From Branchipolynoe longqiensis (Eukaryota; Annelida; Polychaeta; Phyllodocida; Polynoidae): a stretch of 64,000 bases of DNA. Positions 44,545-56,149 of this stretch are shown here, in pieces; the first letter of the stretch is position 1; each line of letters opens with the position of its first letter. The stretch spans positions 23,393,849 to 23,457,848 of the forward strand of contig CM059186.1 of assembly GCA_030323885.1 (NCBI GenBank). Direction: 5' to 3'. Below the pieces are notes generated by a model that did not search any database, was not told the DNA's origin, and saw only the letters and a program-made list of their open reading frames with translations. Made by a program: the position numbers and the translations under genes.

Positions 44545-44866
44545 TGGTTGGTTGTTGGAGTTTTACATCCTGGCAACATCTAAGCTCATACTAGGATGGG
44601 CACCAACTTGTGATGGTGTGCACTCATGGTGACTTTATAGTGCTGCCCCGCTGGGAGACTAGGCCACCAGCACCATGACCTGATATCGCACTCAGTCACA
44701 TTATCCTGACACTGAGCCAACCAGTCCTTGCGCTATCCTAAAAATACCGAACGCCTGGCTATGAAGCGACAAGCATGAATTTTTATGTCATTGGTTTGAC
44801 TCGACCATGGTTCGAACTCACACGGGAGACGGACGCTCAACTCATTCGGCCATCCCGTCTGGTTAT
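44545..44866 (-). mobile_element. SINE-A copy
   Basis: TGGTTGGTTGTTGGAGTTTT to CATCCCGTCTGG. The head B-box region is shortened (GGTTCGAACTCACACGGGAG). Confidence 0.88.
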
Positions 44867-45186
44867 AATATAAGTGGGTAGATGCCCAGGTGCATCTGTC
44901 TGCCTGCACACGTTGCCAGCACATTGCCGTGGCACGGGATGTTAAATAAATAATCATCTTTATCTATTAATGCTTCTGTGTTTGACAAAGCGACCTATTC
45001 CCCCCCCCCTCCCATCTTCATAGACACATTTGTATTATCTCTCTCTGTTCATTATCTTGACGCTCATCATTGACAAGGCGTTGAGGGCGCTTAAGTCGGT
45101 GCGCATGCCCATTACTGTCTTCGTGTGTGTGAGGGGGGGGGGGGCGCAATAACACGGTTTACTGACAATAACGACGCATGAGTAGT

Positions 45187-45513
45187 TGGGTGGTTGTTGG
45201 GGTTTTACGTCCTGGCAACATCTAAGGTCATATGAGGACGGGTACAAACTTGTGACAGTGCACACTCATGGCAACTTTATAGTACTGCCCCACTGGGAAA
45301 TCAGGCTGCCAACTCCATGTCTCGATATCCCACTCAGTCACATTATCATGACGCCGAGCCAACCAGTCCTTGTCCTATCCTAATAATGCCGAGTGCCTGG
45401 TGAGGAAGCGACAAGTATCAATTTTAAAGTCATTGGTTTGAGTCATTGGAACCGAACTCCCGACCTTCCACACGCGAGGCCCACGCTCTACCAATTAAGC
45501 CACCGCGCCCGGT
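45187..45513 (-). mobile_element. SINE-A copy, second head type
   Basis: GGGTGGTTGTTGGGGTTTTA to CCACCGCGCCCGGT. It lies about 0.9 kb upstream of the RBM24-like promoter. Confidence 0.9.
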
Positions 45514-46055
45514 ACGGATGAGTAATTTTAGTATACTGTAACGTCCATACACATGTTTTTTTATTTTATTTATTTTAATTTCATGGGTTTTTTTATTGGT
45601 GGAGGAAGCGGTAGGTTGTCATAGTTCTAACTATTTCTCCTTATTGAAGTAAGTAAATACATGTGTTTATGGCCTCGTATTCCTGTTCGGGAGTCTTAAT
45701 GTCAGTTCCGAATCGTGCCCGGCGGGAAGCGTTCGCGGGTGCGCGCGCAGGTCGGCAGCCCCGAGTACCGAGTGTGCAGAGCGCGGTGTGAATGCGGTGT
45801 GAATGCCACAGTGCCACGACCGGCTGGTACCCAGCGGTGTGAACGCGCCGCAAGGTGCGACTGATGGCCCGGCCCGTAAGGAGCTCTCCTACCGGTGTTG
45901 TTAGCACCCCCCACCCCCACCCCTCACCGCACACCTCCCACACGAACAGCCCAACAGGCTCCAACAACGACGTACCGACAAGGCGTTTGTATGGAGGGGT
46001 GGGTGGGGGCGGGGGGTGGGGTGGGTGGGAGGGGCGGACGGGAACCAGCGCGCGA

Positions 46056-46130
46056 CCAATCAAAGGGTGTGGTTAGTGAGGCGGAACAAGGCCTTATATA
46101 CTCCGGAGGTCAATGAGGCAGGCAGACACT
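46056..46130 (+). promoter_or_regulatory. Core promoter of the RBM24-like gene
   Basis: A CCAAT box (46056-46060, CGACCAATCAAAGG) is followed about 35 bases later by a TATA box (46093-46100, CCTTATATACTCC). A transcription start about 30 bases downstream would fall near 46123-46130. The surroundings (45700-46060) are GC-rich with CACCC and GGGGCGG boxes, unlike the AT-rich host DNA, as in a CpG-rich promoter. The 5'UTR would be about 375 bases, with an uninterrupted (CAC)n run at 46190-46216. The start site is inference. Confidence 0.65.
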
Positions 46131-46499
46131 CGGCGCACTGACACAGTTTCGAACACTTTGGAACACTTTGCAACTACCCTACACTGTACACCACCACCAC
46201 CACCACCACCACCACCAAAGAAACAGCACGTGGTGGTATTTTATTTATAGCGGTCATTTGGAGTACTTTGGCACGCAGCATTGCTCATACCGTTCTGCGC
46301 ATGCCCAATTGGTAGCCGCCGCCAATAAGGAACTGGAGGACTGACTAATCGATCACTATTTGAACACACACCCTGTTGCGCGTAGGAAGTTATAAGGGAC
46401 TACTAACGCGGCTACTTGTATAACATACTGAGTGCGCCCGGTGACATTTTTTTGTCTCTACTCTACTTTATTCCACACCTTCCTTCCAACATTATCATC

Positions 46500-47264
46500 A
46501 TGCTGCTCGCCATGGCCAACCCGGGAGGAATCCAGACCAAAGACACCACCTACACCAAGATCTTCGTCGGCGGTTTACCTTACCACACCACCAACGAAAC
46601 ACTGGAGGAGTTCTTCAAGCAGTTCGGCGACATCGAGGAAGCCGTCGTCATCAATGACCGACAGACGGGCAAGAGCAAAGGCTACGGCTTCGTCACGATG
46701 GCGGACCGGGCTTCGGCTGACCGGGCCTGCGAGGAGCCGAACCCGGTGATCGACGGGCGTAAGGCCAACGTGAACCTCGCCTACTTGGGAGCCAAGCCGC
46801 GCATGCCGCAGACCCTCCCGCAGGTTCCCGGCTACCCGGCCTCCTTCCTACAGAGCCAGTACGGTCTGCAGCAGTTTGCAGCTTACCCGGGTGCCGCCTA
46901 TATGGCTGCCGCCGGCATGGTCGGGGTCGGCATCGGTGGGTCCTTGCCCGGGGCCGGCTCGCACGCGCCCTCCCATCAGTCGCACTCGCACTCGCAGCAG
47001 CCGGGCCAGGGATCGCCGACAACAGCGGCGCTTCAACTCGCCCTCGAGTATCCGTTCGGGTACCAGCAGGCAGCGGCTGCCAGTCAGTACGCGCTGCCGG
47101 GGTACGAGCATGCGCAGCCGGCGTACGCCCCCTACGGAGTGGCGACCAACTACTTCGCCGGCACGGCCTACTCGTACGCGGCTCTCCCTCCGCACGTCGC
47201 CGGCCACCTCTCGGCGCAGCTACAGCAACACCAGCAGCTCACCGAGCGCTCCCAGCTGAGTTAG
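46500..47264 (+). CDS. RBM24: RBM24/RBM38-like RNA-binding protein, intronless
   Basis: Single-RRM protein. From ATG 46500 it has 254 residues; ATG 46512 (GCCATGG, the better Kozak context) gives 250. There is no upstream in-frame ATG before a stop. The RRM occupies about residues 15-98: [11 protein letters not shown] is RNP2, [10 protein letters not shown] is RNP1, and [16 protein letters not shown] ends the domain exactly as in RBM24/RBM38/SUP-12. The rest is a Gly/Ala/Tyr/Gln-rich tail with His-Ser repeats ([14 protein letters not shown]) and QLQQHQQL, of the low-complexity kind these proteins carry. Vertebrate RBM24 (about 236 residues) binds GU-rich pre-mRNA and 3'UTRs and drives muscle-specific splicing and mRNA stability. 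The whole ORF is in one exon, whereas vertebrate RBM24 has several, so this is either an intronless lineage form or a retrocopy. A TATA/CCAAT promoter and an undamaged frame favour a working gene. Codon use is GC-rich. Confidence 0.93.
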   Translation: MLLAMANPGGIQTKDTTYTKIFVGGLPYHTTNETLEEFFKQFGDIEEAVVINDRQTGKSKGYGFVTMADRASADRACEEPNPVIDGRKANVNLAYLGAKPRMPQTLPQVPGYPASFLQSQYGLQQFAAYPGAAYMAAAGMVGVGIGGSLPGAGSHAPSHQSHSHSQQPGQGSPTTAALQLALEYPFGYQQAAAASQYALPGYEHAQPAYAPYGVATNYFAGTAYSYAALPPHVAGHLSAQLQQHQQLTERSQLS

Positions 47265-47510
47265 GACCCACCCGGCGTGTCTCTTCTTGACTTTGAGTGG
47301 TGATCACTTGCGTGCATCTTCTTTTGCTCTTCTCCATTTAAAACAAAGCAAACAAATATATATATTCTGCAGCAACAACAGCGCACTGAGCGCTCCCCAG
47401 CTGAGTTAGACCCCACCCGGCGTGTCTCTTCTTGACTTGAGTGGTGATCACCTGCGTGTATCTTCTTTGCTCTCTCCCATTTAAAACAAAGCACAAATAT
47501 TTTGTGTGTG
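47217..47510. repeat. Tandem duplication of the RBM24-like coding end and 3'UTR
   Basis: 47217-47360 (final codons, stop, CCCGGCGTGTCTCTTCTTGA, GAGTGGTGATCAC, CCATTTAAAACAAAGCA) is repeated at about 47361-47510 with a 144-base period and roughly 90% identity. The second copy of the stop region (CCCCAGCTGAGTTAGA) lies downstream of the real stop with an extra C. No AATAAA is visible in either unit. Confidence 0.92.
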
Positions 47511-47746
47511 CCTCTCATCACTATATCTTTTGTCAGTACACCGCGGCCACGCCTCCTTAATCAGGCAATTGATGGAAATCTGACAATTATTAATGTCACC
47601 AATTCATTTGGCTGGCTGGGCGAGACTCGCTGTCGGGTTATCGAGGTGTGACGGTACGCTTTTGGGGGGGGGGGGGGGGGGGTCTACTAAGCAATAGTGA
47701 CTGTTCTTTATATTTGTCTTTATCCCGGTCCTCTCCCCTTTGTGTC

Positions 47747-47753
47747 CTATATA

Positions 47754-47802
<49 letters not shown>

Positions 47803-47919
47803 GTATATATATATGTATATATATATGTATATATATATATATGTATATATATATGTGTATATATATGTGTATATATGTATATATGTGTATATATATGTAT
47901 ATATATGTACATATATATG

Positions 47920-47980
<61 letters not shown>

Positions 47981-47995
47981 GTATATATGTGTTTT
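47747..47995. repeat. Long TA/TATG microsatellite
   Basis: About 250 bases of TA with interspersed TG. Preceded by a G run of about 19 (47663-47682). Frames are Tyr/Ile repeats and not coding. Confidence 0.95.
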
Positions 47996-50890
47996 AGTTT
48001 TTTGATGGGCACACTAATTGTATATACATACCCTTTCCATTCCGTCCACGACTGGCAGGATGCCAGTAGGTGATATACCATAATTGTCTCTGTGATGGTG
48101 TGAGTGTGCCGAGGGTCTCAGTACTTCTCTCCAATATCCGTCCATGTTTTCTGTCCACGTGTGGTCGAGCTTCACGTTGGCTGACCTATATTTATTCCAA
48201 AGTATTATATATATATATCATAGTTTTACGTACCTGTAATGGATGGATCCCTTCTGTCTACATTACTCCATATAGCAATTATATATATAATATATTTACG
48301 CATTATTTGTAATATAACTTTATTAGCATTTATATAATGCTATTCCGTCCAATAAGGCAATTAAAATTATATACTCTCCCAATATTTATTTGAGAATAGA
48401 TTTTAGCTTGTTACTTAGGAAACCCTACTCCAGCCCAGGAAAAATCTTCACATTTCGAAATACACTGCATAGTGTATATTAATAGGTGTATGAGAATTCA
48501 ATATATAGAAAGACATTGTATTATTAGTAGTGGACATCTATTATAAGATGTTGAAAGAATTAGGTATTTAATTTCGAGTAGGGTTTTTCCGCTGTACATA
48601 TTCGACTGTATGTGTGCATATGCATATGTGTGTGTAAATGCATATATATATATATATATATACATATACACACATATACATGTATATTTATCTATTTCCC
48701 ATGTGTAGCTTAGGCAATGGAATGTCCATTTCGTAATGGTCAGTCCCTTGTGTCTAGTCTTATTCACTGGAGATGGGCGACTGATCGCTATTTAATCGGA
48801 CATCTGCGTAGATTAATGCTGTAGGTTATTTAATTGGGTGGGGGGGGGGGGCGTATTTTGACGACACTGGTTTGAACTGTACATTGCCGAAAATCGGCGG
48901 TTATATACGCACGTTACCGTTGTTATTATAATGATAGATATCTACTGCATAGAGCTAACTAGTTGTAGCCAAATATTTATAGCACAAAAGTTTCATTATT
49001 CAGGACGGGTGTATGGGACTGGTGGCCATGGTGTATGGGCGTGCCAATATCCATGAACTTATAATGGATTCAATTGGACACTGGTAGGGAGACTGGGTAA
49101 GATGACTGTGTGTTTTACCAAACATTCCATCACCATTTTAATTAATTTCTAGTGTTATGCATGTGCTTAACATGATCACTGTGAATATATATATATATAC
49201 TATATGCATACATATAATAAATATACATGTATATATATTGATACAATATATGTGTACATATTTACATGTGTAAAAATTCCATATGTATTTATATCTACAT
49301 ATATATAATAATTAATATATCTACTTATATATGTGTTATTTGCATAAGTTATATATATATATATATATTGATACAAGTGATTCAAAACGTGATGCCTTGT
49401 GTTTTACTGAAGATTCAGATGAGTGGAACTTTGACTGATAATGTGTGTTGAATTGTCAGTGGAGCGTGGCCTAACATTATAGCGTTATGAGTGGGTCTGC
49501 TGCAGTCACGGTCCAGCGCATCCCACTATGGGGCAAAGGGCGACAAGAAAAGCCGGAACAGGTTGTACAAATTCACACGCTGTCTTTTGTTGGTACCATA
49601 ATGATTTTAATTTGTTGGGGGTTAAATTCTTATTCCTTATTCTCATTATTTCCCCCCTGAAGTATTCACAACAAAAATACGGTCTATGCAAATAAGGTGC
49701 TTCATAGTGTGGAGTGGGCTAATTTAATTAATTTAGTCATGTCGAAAAGACAAAGATGGCGTGAAGTTTTGGTTGGTTTTTGTTTTGTCGTAATGCTGTG
49801 AAGAACAAAGTAATAATAAGACGGTAGTTTGTACGTGTGTGTGTGTGTGTGCGTGCGCTGACTTGATTGTCAACAGCAAGCACCGCCAACACTGGGTGCG
49901 GTGTGTTATCAACCAATCAAGCTCCGCCACCCTCGTTCTGCGCAACTTCCGGTGTCGTGTGACGATTGCGCATGCGCTTTGTGTGCCGGGACGAGCATGG
50001 CCGCGTGAAGCTTAGATCTCAACCTGACTGTAGTATCATAGCAACAATGACGATAAATAATAACTATACTACTTCCAGCCAAGTGCCACTGTAGATGATT
50101 ATGAACAGGTGCCACAGGTTTGCCACCTAAACCTGTTTGTACGCCTTGTTCCCATATGCCCCAAGAACTGAATATATGTGGGCAAGACACACGCTGGACT
50201 ATCAAGGACACACCTTACAATGCCTCTGCAAATATCACCAAACATGGCGGAGGTTTTGAGAATTTGTCTTAAGGAGGCATGTGAATACTTCTACTGACCT
50301 CCTTATTTCACCTTTTTAATGAGAAATGTCAACTGATTTTATCTCAAGCAATTTACTGATGCGAAATTCATTGATGCAAAACAACCATTATGTATTTATT
50401 TATTTATGTATTTATTTATTTATCTATGAATGTATGACATAATGACGCACATGCCATATTTATAGACCGATTTATATGTGCTTGTTTGTGCATCCCACCT
50501 ATGCCGTAGAATAATTATGTATTAGTATATTATAAAGCACAATGCATCAAGTAGACCTGCTACACGTCATTATATATATACGATATATACTATATCCAAC
50601 CATCGCTATGAATAAACAAATTCAAAGCCAATTCAACGTATTGAAATTGCTATTATTTGTATGAATTATTTCTTCCCCCACCACCCACCACCCCGACACT
50701 CCCCTCCTCAATGGATTGGTTTGCCTTTGGATTTCCTCATACCAGCCTGAACCGACATCTCACCGCTCTTTGAATATGTCTGCACATTTTTCTGCGCGAT
50801 TGCTTGTGTTTTCGCGCTTCTCCGATTTAATTATTTTGTCAAAATGAGAAATTATGAATATGCACTTTTGGTGGATGGGGAGTAATGATT
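47996..50890. other. No gene recognised; AT-rich with microsatellites
   Basis: Short TA runs at 48205, 48640-48662, 49186-49198, 49350-49370 and 50572-50590, plus TG at 49835-49852 and (TTTA)n at 50396-50425. A GC-richer patch at 49895-50010 includes TGCGCATGCGC. No exon, RNA gene or transposon can be defended. Confidence 0.5.
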
Positions 50891-50894
50891 TATT

Positions 50895-51172
50895 GCTTCC
50901 CCTAATCATTGTTTTCCCTAATCATTTATTGTTTCCCTAATCATTTATTGTTTTCCCTAATCATTGTTTTCCCTAATCATTTATTGTTTTCCCTAATCAC
51001 TGTTTTCCCTAATCATTGTTTTCCCTAATCATTGTTTTCCCTAATCATTGTTTTCCTAACCATTTATTGCTTTCCCTAATCATTGTTTTCCCTAATAATT
51101 TATTGTTTTCCCTAATCATTGTTTTCCCTAATCATTTATTGTTTTCCCTAATCTTTCATTGTCCTACTCCCC
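50895..51172. repeat. TTTTCCCTAATCATTTATTG minisatellite
   Basis: About fourteen units alternating short (TTTTCCCTAATCATTG, 16 bases) and long (TTTTCCCTAATCATTTATTG, 20 bases) forms. Confidence 0.95.
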
Positions 51173-51336
51173 AACAGTCTTTAAAGTTATGGATATATAC
51201 TTGCATTTAAGTCTAATACTAGTAATAGTACTAATAATAATAGCAAGAGGCTACTGCCAATGCATTATAGTATAATGCCTTAGCAGTAGCTATACTATGC
51301 TGTAATGCCTTAGCAGTAATGTCTTGCTCATATAGA

Positions 51337-51596
51337 TTGTTGGTTGTTGGTGACTTTATAGTGCTGCCCCACTGGGAGACCATGCCACCAGCACCATGAC
51401 CGGATATCCCACTCAGTCACGTTATCCTGGCACTGAGCCAACGAACCCTTGCCCTATCTAATAATGCTGAGCGCCTGGCTAGGAACCGACAAGCATGAAT
51501 TCTTAAGTTGGTTTGACTCGACCAGGCTTCGCACCTTTGGGTTCCAATCCCATGATCTACCAAAACGAGAGATGGACGCTCAACTCATTCGCCGTC
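51337..51596 (-). mobile_element. SINE-A copy with 14-bp target duplication
   Basis: GTTGGTTGTTGGTGACTTTA to CTCAACTCATTCGCC. The tail is internally deleted. GTCTTGCTCATATA lies on both sides (51319-51332 and 51594-51607). Confidence 0.88.
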
Positions 51597-51607
51597 TTGC
51601 TCATATA

Positions 51608-52330
51608 TAATACACACCTATGTACAGGTACCAGACCAAATATCCAGCAAGCTTTGGACCGGAAGTGCCCCGGGTTTTTATAGAGACAGCATAAATATAT
51701 ACTTGAAATGTGAAGTAAACCAGTAAATAACTAAATTGTATTTAACAGATGCAGGGTCTGTTTGATGTTCATCAATCCACTATAATGTACATATAAAAAT
51801 TAAACACACACAAAGTAAAGAACACAGTTATTAATCAGACGAAGGTACGAATTAATACACTTCAACAGCAGAGCATGCTTAATTTCCAGCAATCAACTTT
51901 GAAAAAGTATAGAAGGAAACTATCAGATTTGTTTTATTTTCAGTTATTTAGGCTTACTGGGCGTCTCTGTCTCCATTATACACATGCAGTTCTGACGTGC
52001 GCATACCATTTCCATTTGTTGCTTGTTATTGTGAATATGGCTTTTGCTGCCGACTCGGCGTTAAGCAACCTTCAATCAATCAATCAAACTCATTTGGCTA
52101 AATAATAACACTTTTTTTTTCTATCAAGTGAAAATTAAATGACCATTTTCGAAGAATATTAGCTTTATATTTCTCGCTTTCTTCTCCAGCCAAATTCACA
52201 CCAAAGAAATGATGCAATTTTCTAAATGTCAGGCCTCTTATTGGTGGAGTATGACTGAATATACTAATATATGTTGTACAGTGTAATATGGTATGTGCCA
52301 TGTATGCTGGTATATATTATACATTTCAAG
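51608..52330. other. No gene recognised
   Basis: Plain AT-rich sequence. Confidence 0.5.
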
Positions 52331-52336
52331 TTGATT

Positions 52337-52520
52337 TGTTTTTTTATTAAAGATTTATACTCCCTGTCATGGATAAGTCTGAATAGTCTTATATTCACCA
52401 TTAGACAGTTGGTCAATAGAAAGCCCGACCCAAGGGATTTCTAACATCCCAAACCACATAGACGTGGTATGAGAGCAACGGGCCTTTGATAACACTTAAG
52501 TTATACACAGTTCAATATTT
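52337..52520 (-). mobile_element. SINE-C fragment (tRNA head missing)
   Basis: Matches the non-tRNA part of the element at 60303-60617: AAGATTTATACTCCCTGTCA, ACCATTAGACAGTTGGTCAA, GACCCAAGGGATTTCTAACA, ATGAGAGCAACGGGCCTTTG. Confidence 0.82.
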
Positions 52521-52651
52521 TTTTGATATATATGAAAAGCGCAGAACTAGTTTTTTTCAATTTATATTTTTATTACATTCGTTATCCAGGTAGCACTCTT
52601 ACAACACAAACACAGGGTTAATTCAACACTCTTAGCATGTTTAGTGCCCTC

Positions 52652-53123
52652 TTCCGTATCCTACTAATGCCGACCGTCCAGTGAAGAAGTACCGATAAAT
52701 AGGAATTCAGTCATTGGTTTGACTCGGCCAGGGTTTGAACCCCGCGGGTTCGAATTCCACGACCTGTCACATGGAAAGCGGATGCTCAACTCATTCGACC
52801 ATCCTCTTTGGTTAATTCTTTAGATTAATTTGGGGTTTTGTGTCCTAGCAATATCAGAGGACATATTTAGCTGAGTAGCGAGCCCACTTGTTGTGGCTTT
52901 ATAGTGCTGCCCCACTCAGATATAGGGCCACTTGTACGATGACGCCATTCGGTCAGATTATCCTTTGACTGAGCTAAACCCTGGTCGAGTCAAACCGATG
53001 ACATAAAAGGTGATATGTTGCACGCTCAGCATTATTAGGATAGGGCAAGAACTGGTTGGCCCAGTGTCAGGATACCAGGTCATGGTGCTGGCGGCAGTAC
53101 TATAAAGTCGCCATGAATGATTA
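52652..53123. mobile_element. Three diverged SINE-A pieces
   Basis: 52652-52813 is a reverse head half (ending CATCCTCTTTGG). 52832-52973 is a reverse tail half with deletions. 52976-53123 is a forward body (CCCTGGTCGAGTCAAACCGA to AAGTCGCCATGAATGA). The first two may be one rearranged copy. Confidence 0.75.
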
Positions 53124-53361
53124 ATCACTTTGAAAATGTAGGTCATGTGGTTTATACCTACCTCTCCCACAGATGGTCTATAATTAATGCGCACCTGTTT
53201 CTGGTACTTTATTCATGTGGTTTGTTCAAGCGTGTCTGAATACTTATTCAAGGTGAACTGCCTCAGTTATGGTTGGTTGTTGGAATTTCAAGTCCTGGCA
53301 ACATCTAAGGTCATATCAGGATGGGTACCGACTTGTGAGAGTGTGCACTCATGGTGACTTT

Positions 53362-53667
53362 GAGCGGGACGTAGTTCAGGTGGTAGAGTGTCCACCTGTG
53401 AAGGTATCAGACATCTTATCGAGCCTTCTCAGTGGACACCTTTGCAGGTTGGGCTATTTTCCATTCCAACCCAGTGATCTACAATTGGATCATCAAAGGT
53501 TGTTGTATGGGCCGTCCTGTCTGTGAGAAAGTGCATATGAAACACACTTTGCTGCTTATGTGAAAGAGTAGCCTACGTGGCGGCATCGGGTTTCCTGCAA
53601 AGAAATATGTCAGAATGACCATATGTTTGACATGTGCTCTAGAGGCGTCGTTAAATAAAACAAACTT
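53362..53667 (+). mobile_element. SINE-B, full length, nested in SINE-A
   Basis: GAGCGGGACGTAGTTCAGGT to TAAATAAAACAAACTTT. CATGGTGACTTT stands at both edges (53350-53361 and 53668-53679), a perfect 12-base target duplication. Confidence 0.93.
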
Positions 53668-53837
53668 TCATGGTGACTTTATAATGCTGTCCCACTGGGA
53701 AATCAGGCCACTAGCACCATGACCCAATATCCCACTCACTCACATTATCCTGACACTTAGCTAACCAGTCCTGTCCCTATCCTATTAATGCTGAGCGCCA
53801 AGCTAGGAAGCGACAAGTATCAATTTGATAAGTCATT

Positions 53838-54413
53838 GATGCGCGAAAAGGAAGAAAGCAAGGCGGAGGTGGAAAAAAAAGGCGTTTATTGGGACGCCTC
53901 GGGAAAGAACATCATACAGGGAGGGCTCGGGAAGAGCACAAATCAAGTACAGACATGAGGAGCACACATCAATCAGCAAACAGAGGAGCTCATGAGGAGC
54001 AGAGGTAATGGAGAAATCTACAGGGTAAAAGGGAGGGGGCTCAGGAGGAGCAACCAGGGAGTAAATATACAGGGGCCCTTAGGGGTCAGAGTCTGGTAGT
54101 GAGTCAAGTGAGGGGCGCCGAGGAGCCCTCCACCAGCTGGGAAAGAGAAAGGGTAAGAGATAGTTTGGTGGGTGGGTGGAGGAAAAATGGCAGAACGGCT
54201 AGGAGGCTGGAGGGCGAGTGACTGAGGGAGGCCGGCGGGCGGCCTTATAAGGGAGGGCGATGGCAGGTGAGGTGTGAAAGCAGCAGGGCCGGGGGAGGGC
54301 GATGGAAAGGTGAGGAGCGGGCGTCGGGGGAGGCGTGAATGCTGCGCGACTGCCCGGGGTGGGGGAGGGTCTCTTCCTCTCCACGCATCAAACGCAATGC
54401 TTGCATTACGACC
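53838..54413 (-). mobile_element. Internally deleted Crypton-like derivative
   Basis: Begins GATGCGCGAAAAGGAAGAAA and ends GCATTACGACC. Its first 290 or so bases match the first 300 of the adjacent full element, and its last 237 or so match that element's end. 46 bases of filler (54133-54176) lie at the deletion join. It keeps the polyadenylation signal (AATAAA complement at 53885-53890), the last codons of the recombinase and the TATA region (CCTTATAAGG, about 54241-54252). It lacks all catalytic coding, so it could only move with recombinase supplied by the full element. Confidence 0.9.
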
Positions 54414-54460
54414 GATGCGCGAAAAGGAAGAAAGCAAGGCGGAGGTGGAAAAACAAGGCG

Positions 54461-54466
54461 TTTATT
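54461..54466 (-). terminator. Polyadenylation signal of the Crypton-like gene
   Basis: AATAAA on the minus strand (TTTATT on the plus), about 220 bases after the recombinase stop. The deleted copy keeps its equivalent at 53885-53890. Confidence 0.7.
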
Positions 54467-54685
54467 GGGAGGCCTCGGGAAAGAACATCATACAGGGAGG
54501 GCTCGGGAAGAGCTCAAATCAAGTACAGACATGAGGAGCACACATCAATCAGCAATCAGAGGAGCTCATGAGGAGCAGAGGTAATGGAGAAATCTACAGG
54601 GTAAAAGGGAGGGGGCTCAGGAGGAGCAACCAGGGAGTAAATATACAGGGGCCCTTAGGGGGCAGAGTCAGAGTCTGGTAGTGAG

Positions 54686-56130
54686 TCAAGTGAGGGGCGC
54701 CGAGGAGCCCTCCACCAAGGCGGAGGAGAGGGCTCGAGGCGCGCCCGAGGGGGCGAGGTGGGGCACGTAGGAGTGCACTGCCCCCAATGTCCAGGTGCCC
54801 TGCGCCATGATGTCCGCGAGGGACGCCCCGGCGCGCTGGCATGCTTGCGCGGCACCTCGGCGGAGACTGTGGAGGGGGAAGGCATCCGGGGCCGGCACCC
54901 CTTGGGCCTGCAGGGCGCCTCGCAGGAGTGCGGTGAGGGAGCGCGGGTCAAGGGGACGGCCAGAGGGCATGATGAAGGCCGGCGCGTCCGGGGGTGCGGG
55001 GCACTGAGCGAGGGCATTCTCCCAGGCCGAGACGGGGCAGAGGGCAGAGCCCGGGGTGGCAGGCACGAAGAGCGCGACCGCGCCCGAGGGGCCGGAGATG
55101 GTCTTCGAGCTCCTGATGATGAGGCGGAGGCCCCCGGGCGCGGGGCGGACGTCAGCGCGGGTGAGGGTGTGGGGGCCGCCCCACCCCTCGGGGCTCGGGG
55201 CCAGGAGGTTGGACTGCCGGAGCATCCCGAAGTACCCGAGGAGGAGGGCGGCACGAGGGAGGCGGGGCACGCTCGCGTGAGGTGGGTGATGGCGAGAGCG
55301 AGCTGATGCGGCGTGAGGGGAGGGGCCTGGCGCGGGACGTGCGTGGAGGTGCGCTCCCCCCCCCCCCTCCCCCCCGACAGACATCCTTGGGGAGGCGGGC
55401 GTCGAAGCCCGAGGTGAGGCCCCCCGTGCCCTCCACCCAGGACCGGGCCCCCGAGACGGCGTTTTTGACGGACGCCGGGGCCAGACAATGGCTGAAGAGG
55501 ACTGCGGTGAAGGCGGCTACGTTGAAGGCTGAGGGCGCGAGGGGGTCCTCGCCTCGGGAAACTGCGTACGTCACGAAGTCCTCGGCCTGGCGACGGCAGT
55601 TCCTCCAGGTCGTGGGGGCGAGGGCTGCGAGGCGGGGGCGAGCGACGTCGGCAACTTCCGCAGGGGGGAAACCTATAGGCCGGGATAGAAGGGGAAGGCA
55701 TCGTGAGTGGCCTGGGCGAGCTCGTCGAGGGTGAGCGCCGAGGTGGGAGGGGGGTTGGGGGGGGAGGGGGAGGAGGTGCGGCGGGGGCGGGAGAGGGGGG
55801 CAGCAAAGTCGTGAGGGGTGGGGGAGGGGGAGGGGAGGGGGGGGTAATTGGGGGGCAGGGGTCGGGGGGGAGAGGAAGGCGGTGTCGCCGGGGCTGAGGT
55901 GGACGTCAGGGTCGAGGGTGTTGGTGAGCAGCTGGTGCTGGGAGGCGTTGAGAGCCTTAAGGGTGGGGTGAGGGTCCCCGGCTGAGGAGATGGTGCTGAC
56001 AGGGTCGGCGCCGAGGCGGTGGTCGGGCCGCGCCTCGGGGGAGCTGAGGGTGCTCCGGTGGGTGTCCGGCTGGGGGCCGGGGGCGGTAGCAGGGGGCCTG
56101 GCTGGCGTGCTGGTGGTCATGGCGGCTTTT
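54686..56130 (-). pseudogene. Crypton-like tyrosine recombinase, frameshifted
   Basis: An N-terminal Pro-rich stretch is followed by a core-binding domain (PTTWRNCRRQAEDFVTYAVS, VAAFTAVLFSHCLAPASVKN, about 55630-55440). Then TPHQLALAITHLT and the catalytic domain: ALLLGYFGMLRQSNLL with catalytic Arg (codon about 55219-55217), GLRLIIRSSKT with the beta-hairpin Lys, HSLRRG with His and Arg (about 54869), GTW with Trp, and nucleophile Tyr in AVHSYV (about 54769-54767). The R-K-HxxR-W-Y set is complete. The reading changes frame twice: at the C homopolymer 55349-55375, and near 55270-55280. Either the gene has decayed or the homopolymer count is wrong in the assembly. It would excise and integrate the element as a circle. 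The exact start is undetermined. Confidence 0.82.
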
Positions 56131-56149
56131 GCAGGATCAGTGGGCCGGT

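Noticed and set aside
46693..47207. Arg/Pro-rich frames overlapping the RBM24-like gene
   Set aside because: GC-rich shadow frames of the RRM protein coding sequence.
47638..48081. Tyr/Ile repeat open frames
   Set aside because: Translation of a TA/TG microsatellite.
54758..55734. Plus-strand Gly/Arg-rich frames in the GC-rich element
   Set aside because: Complement of the recombinase coding strand; GC-rich DNA has few stops.
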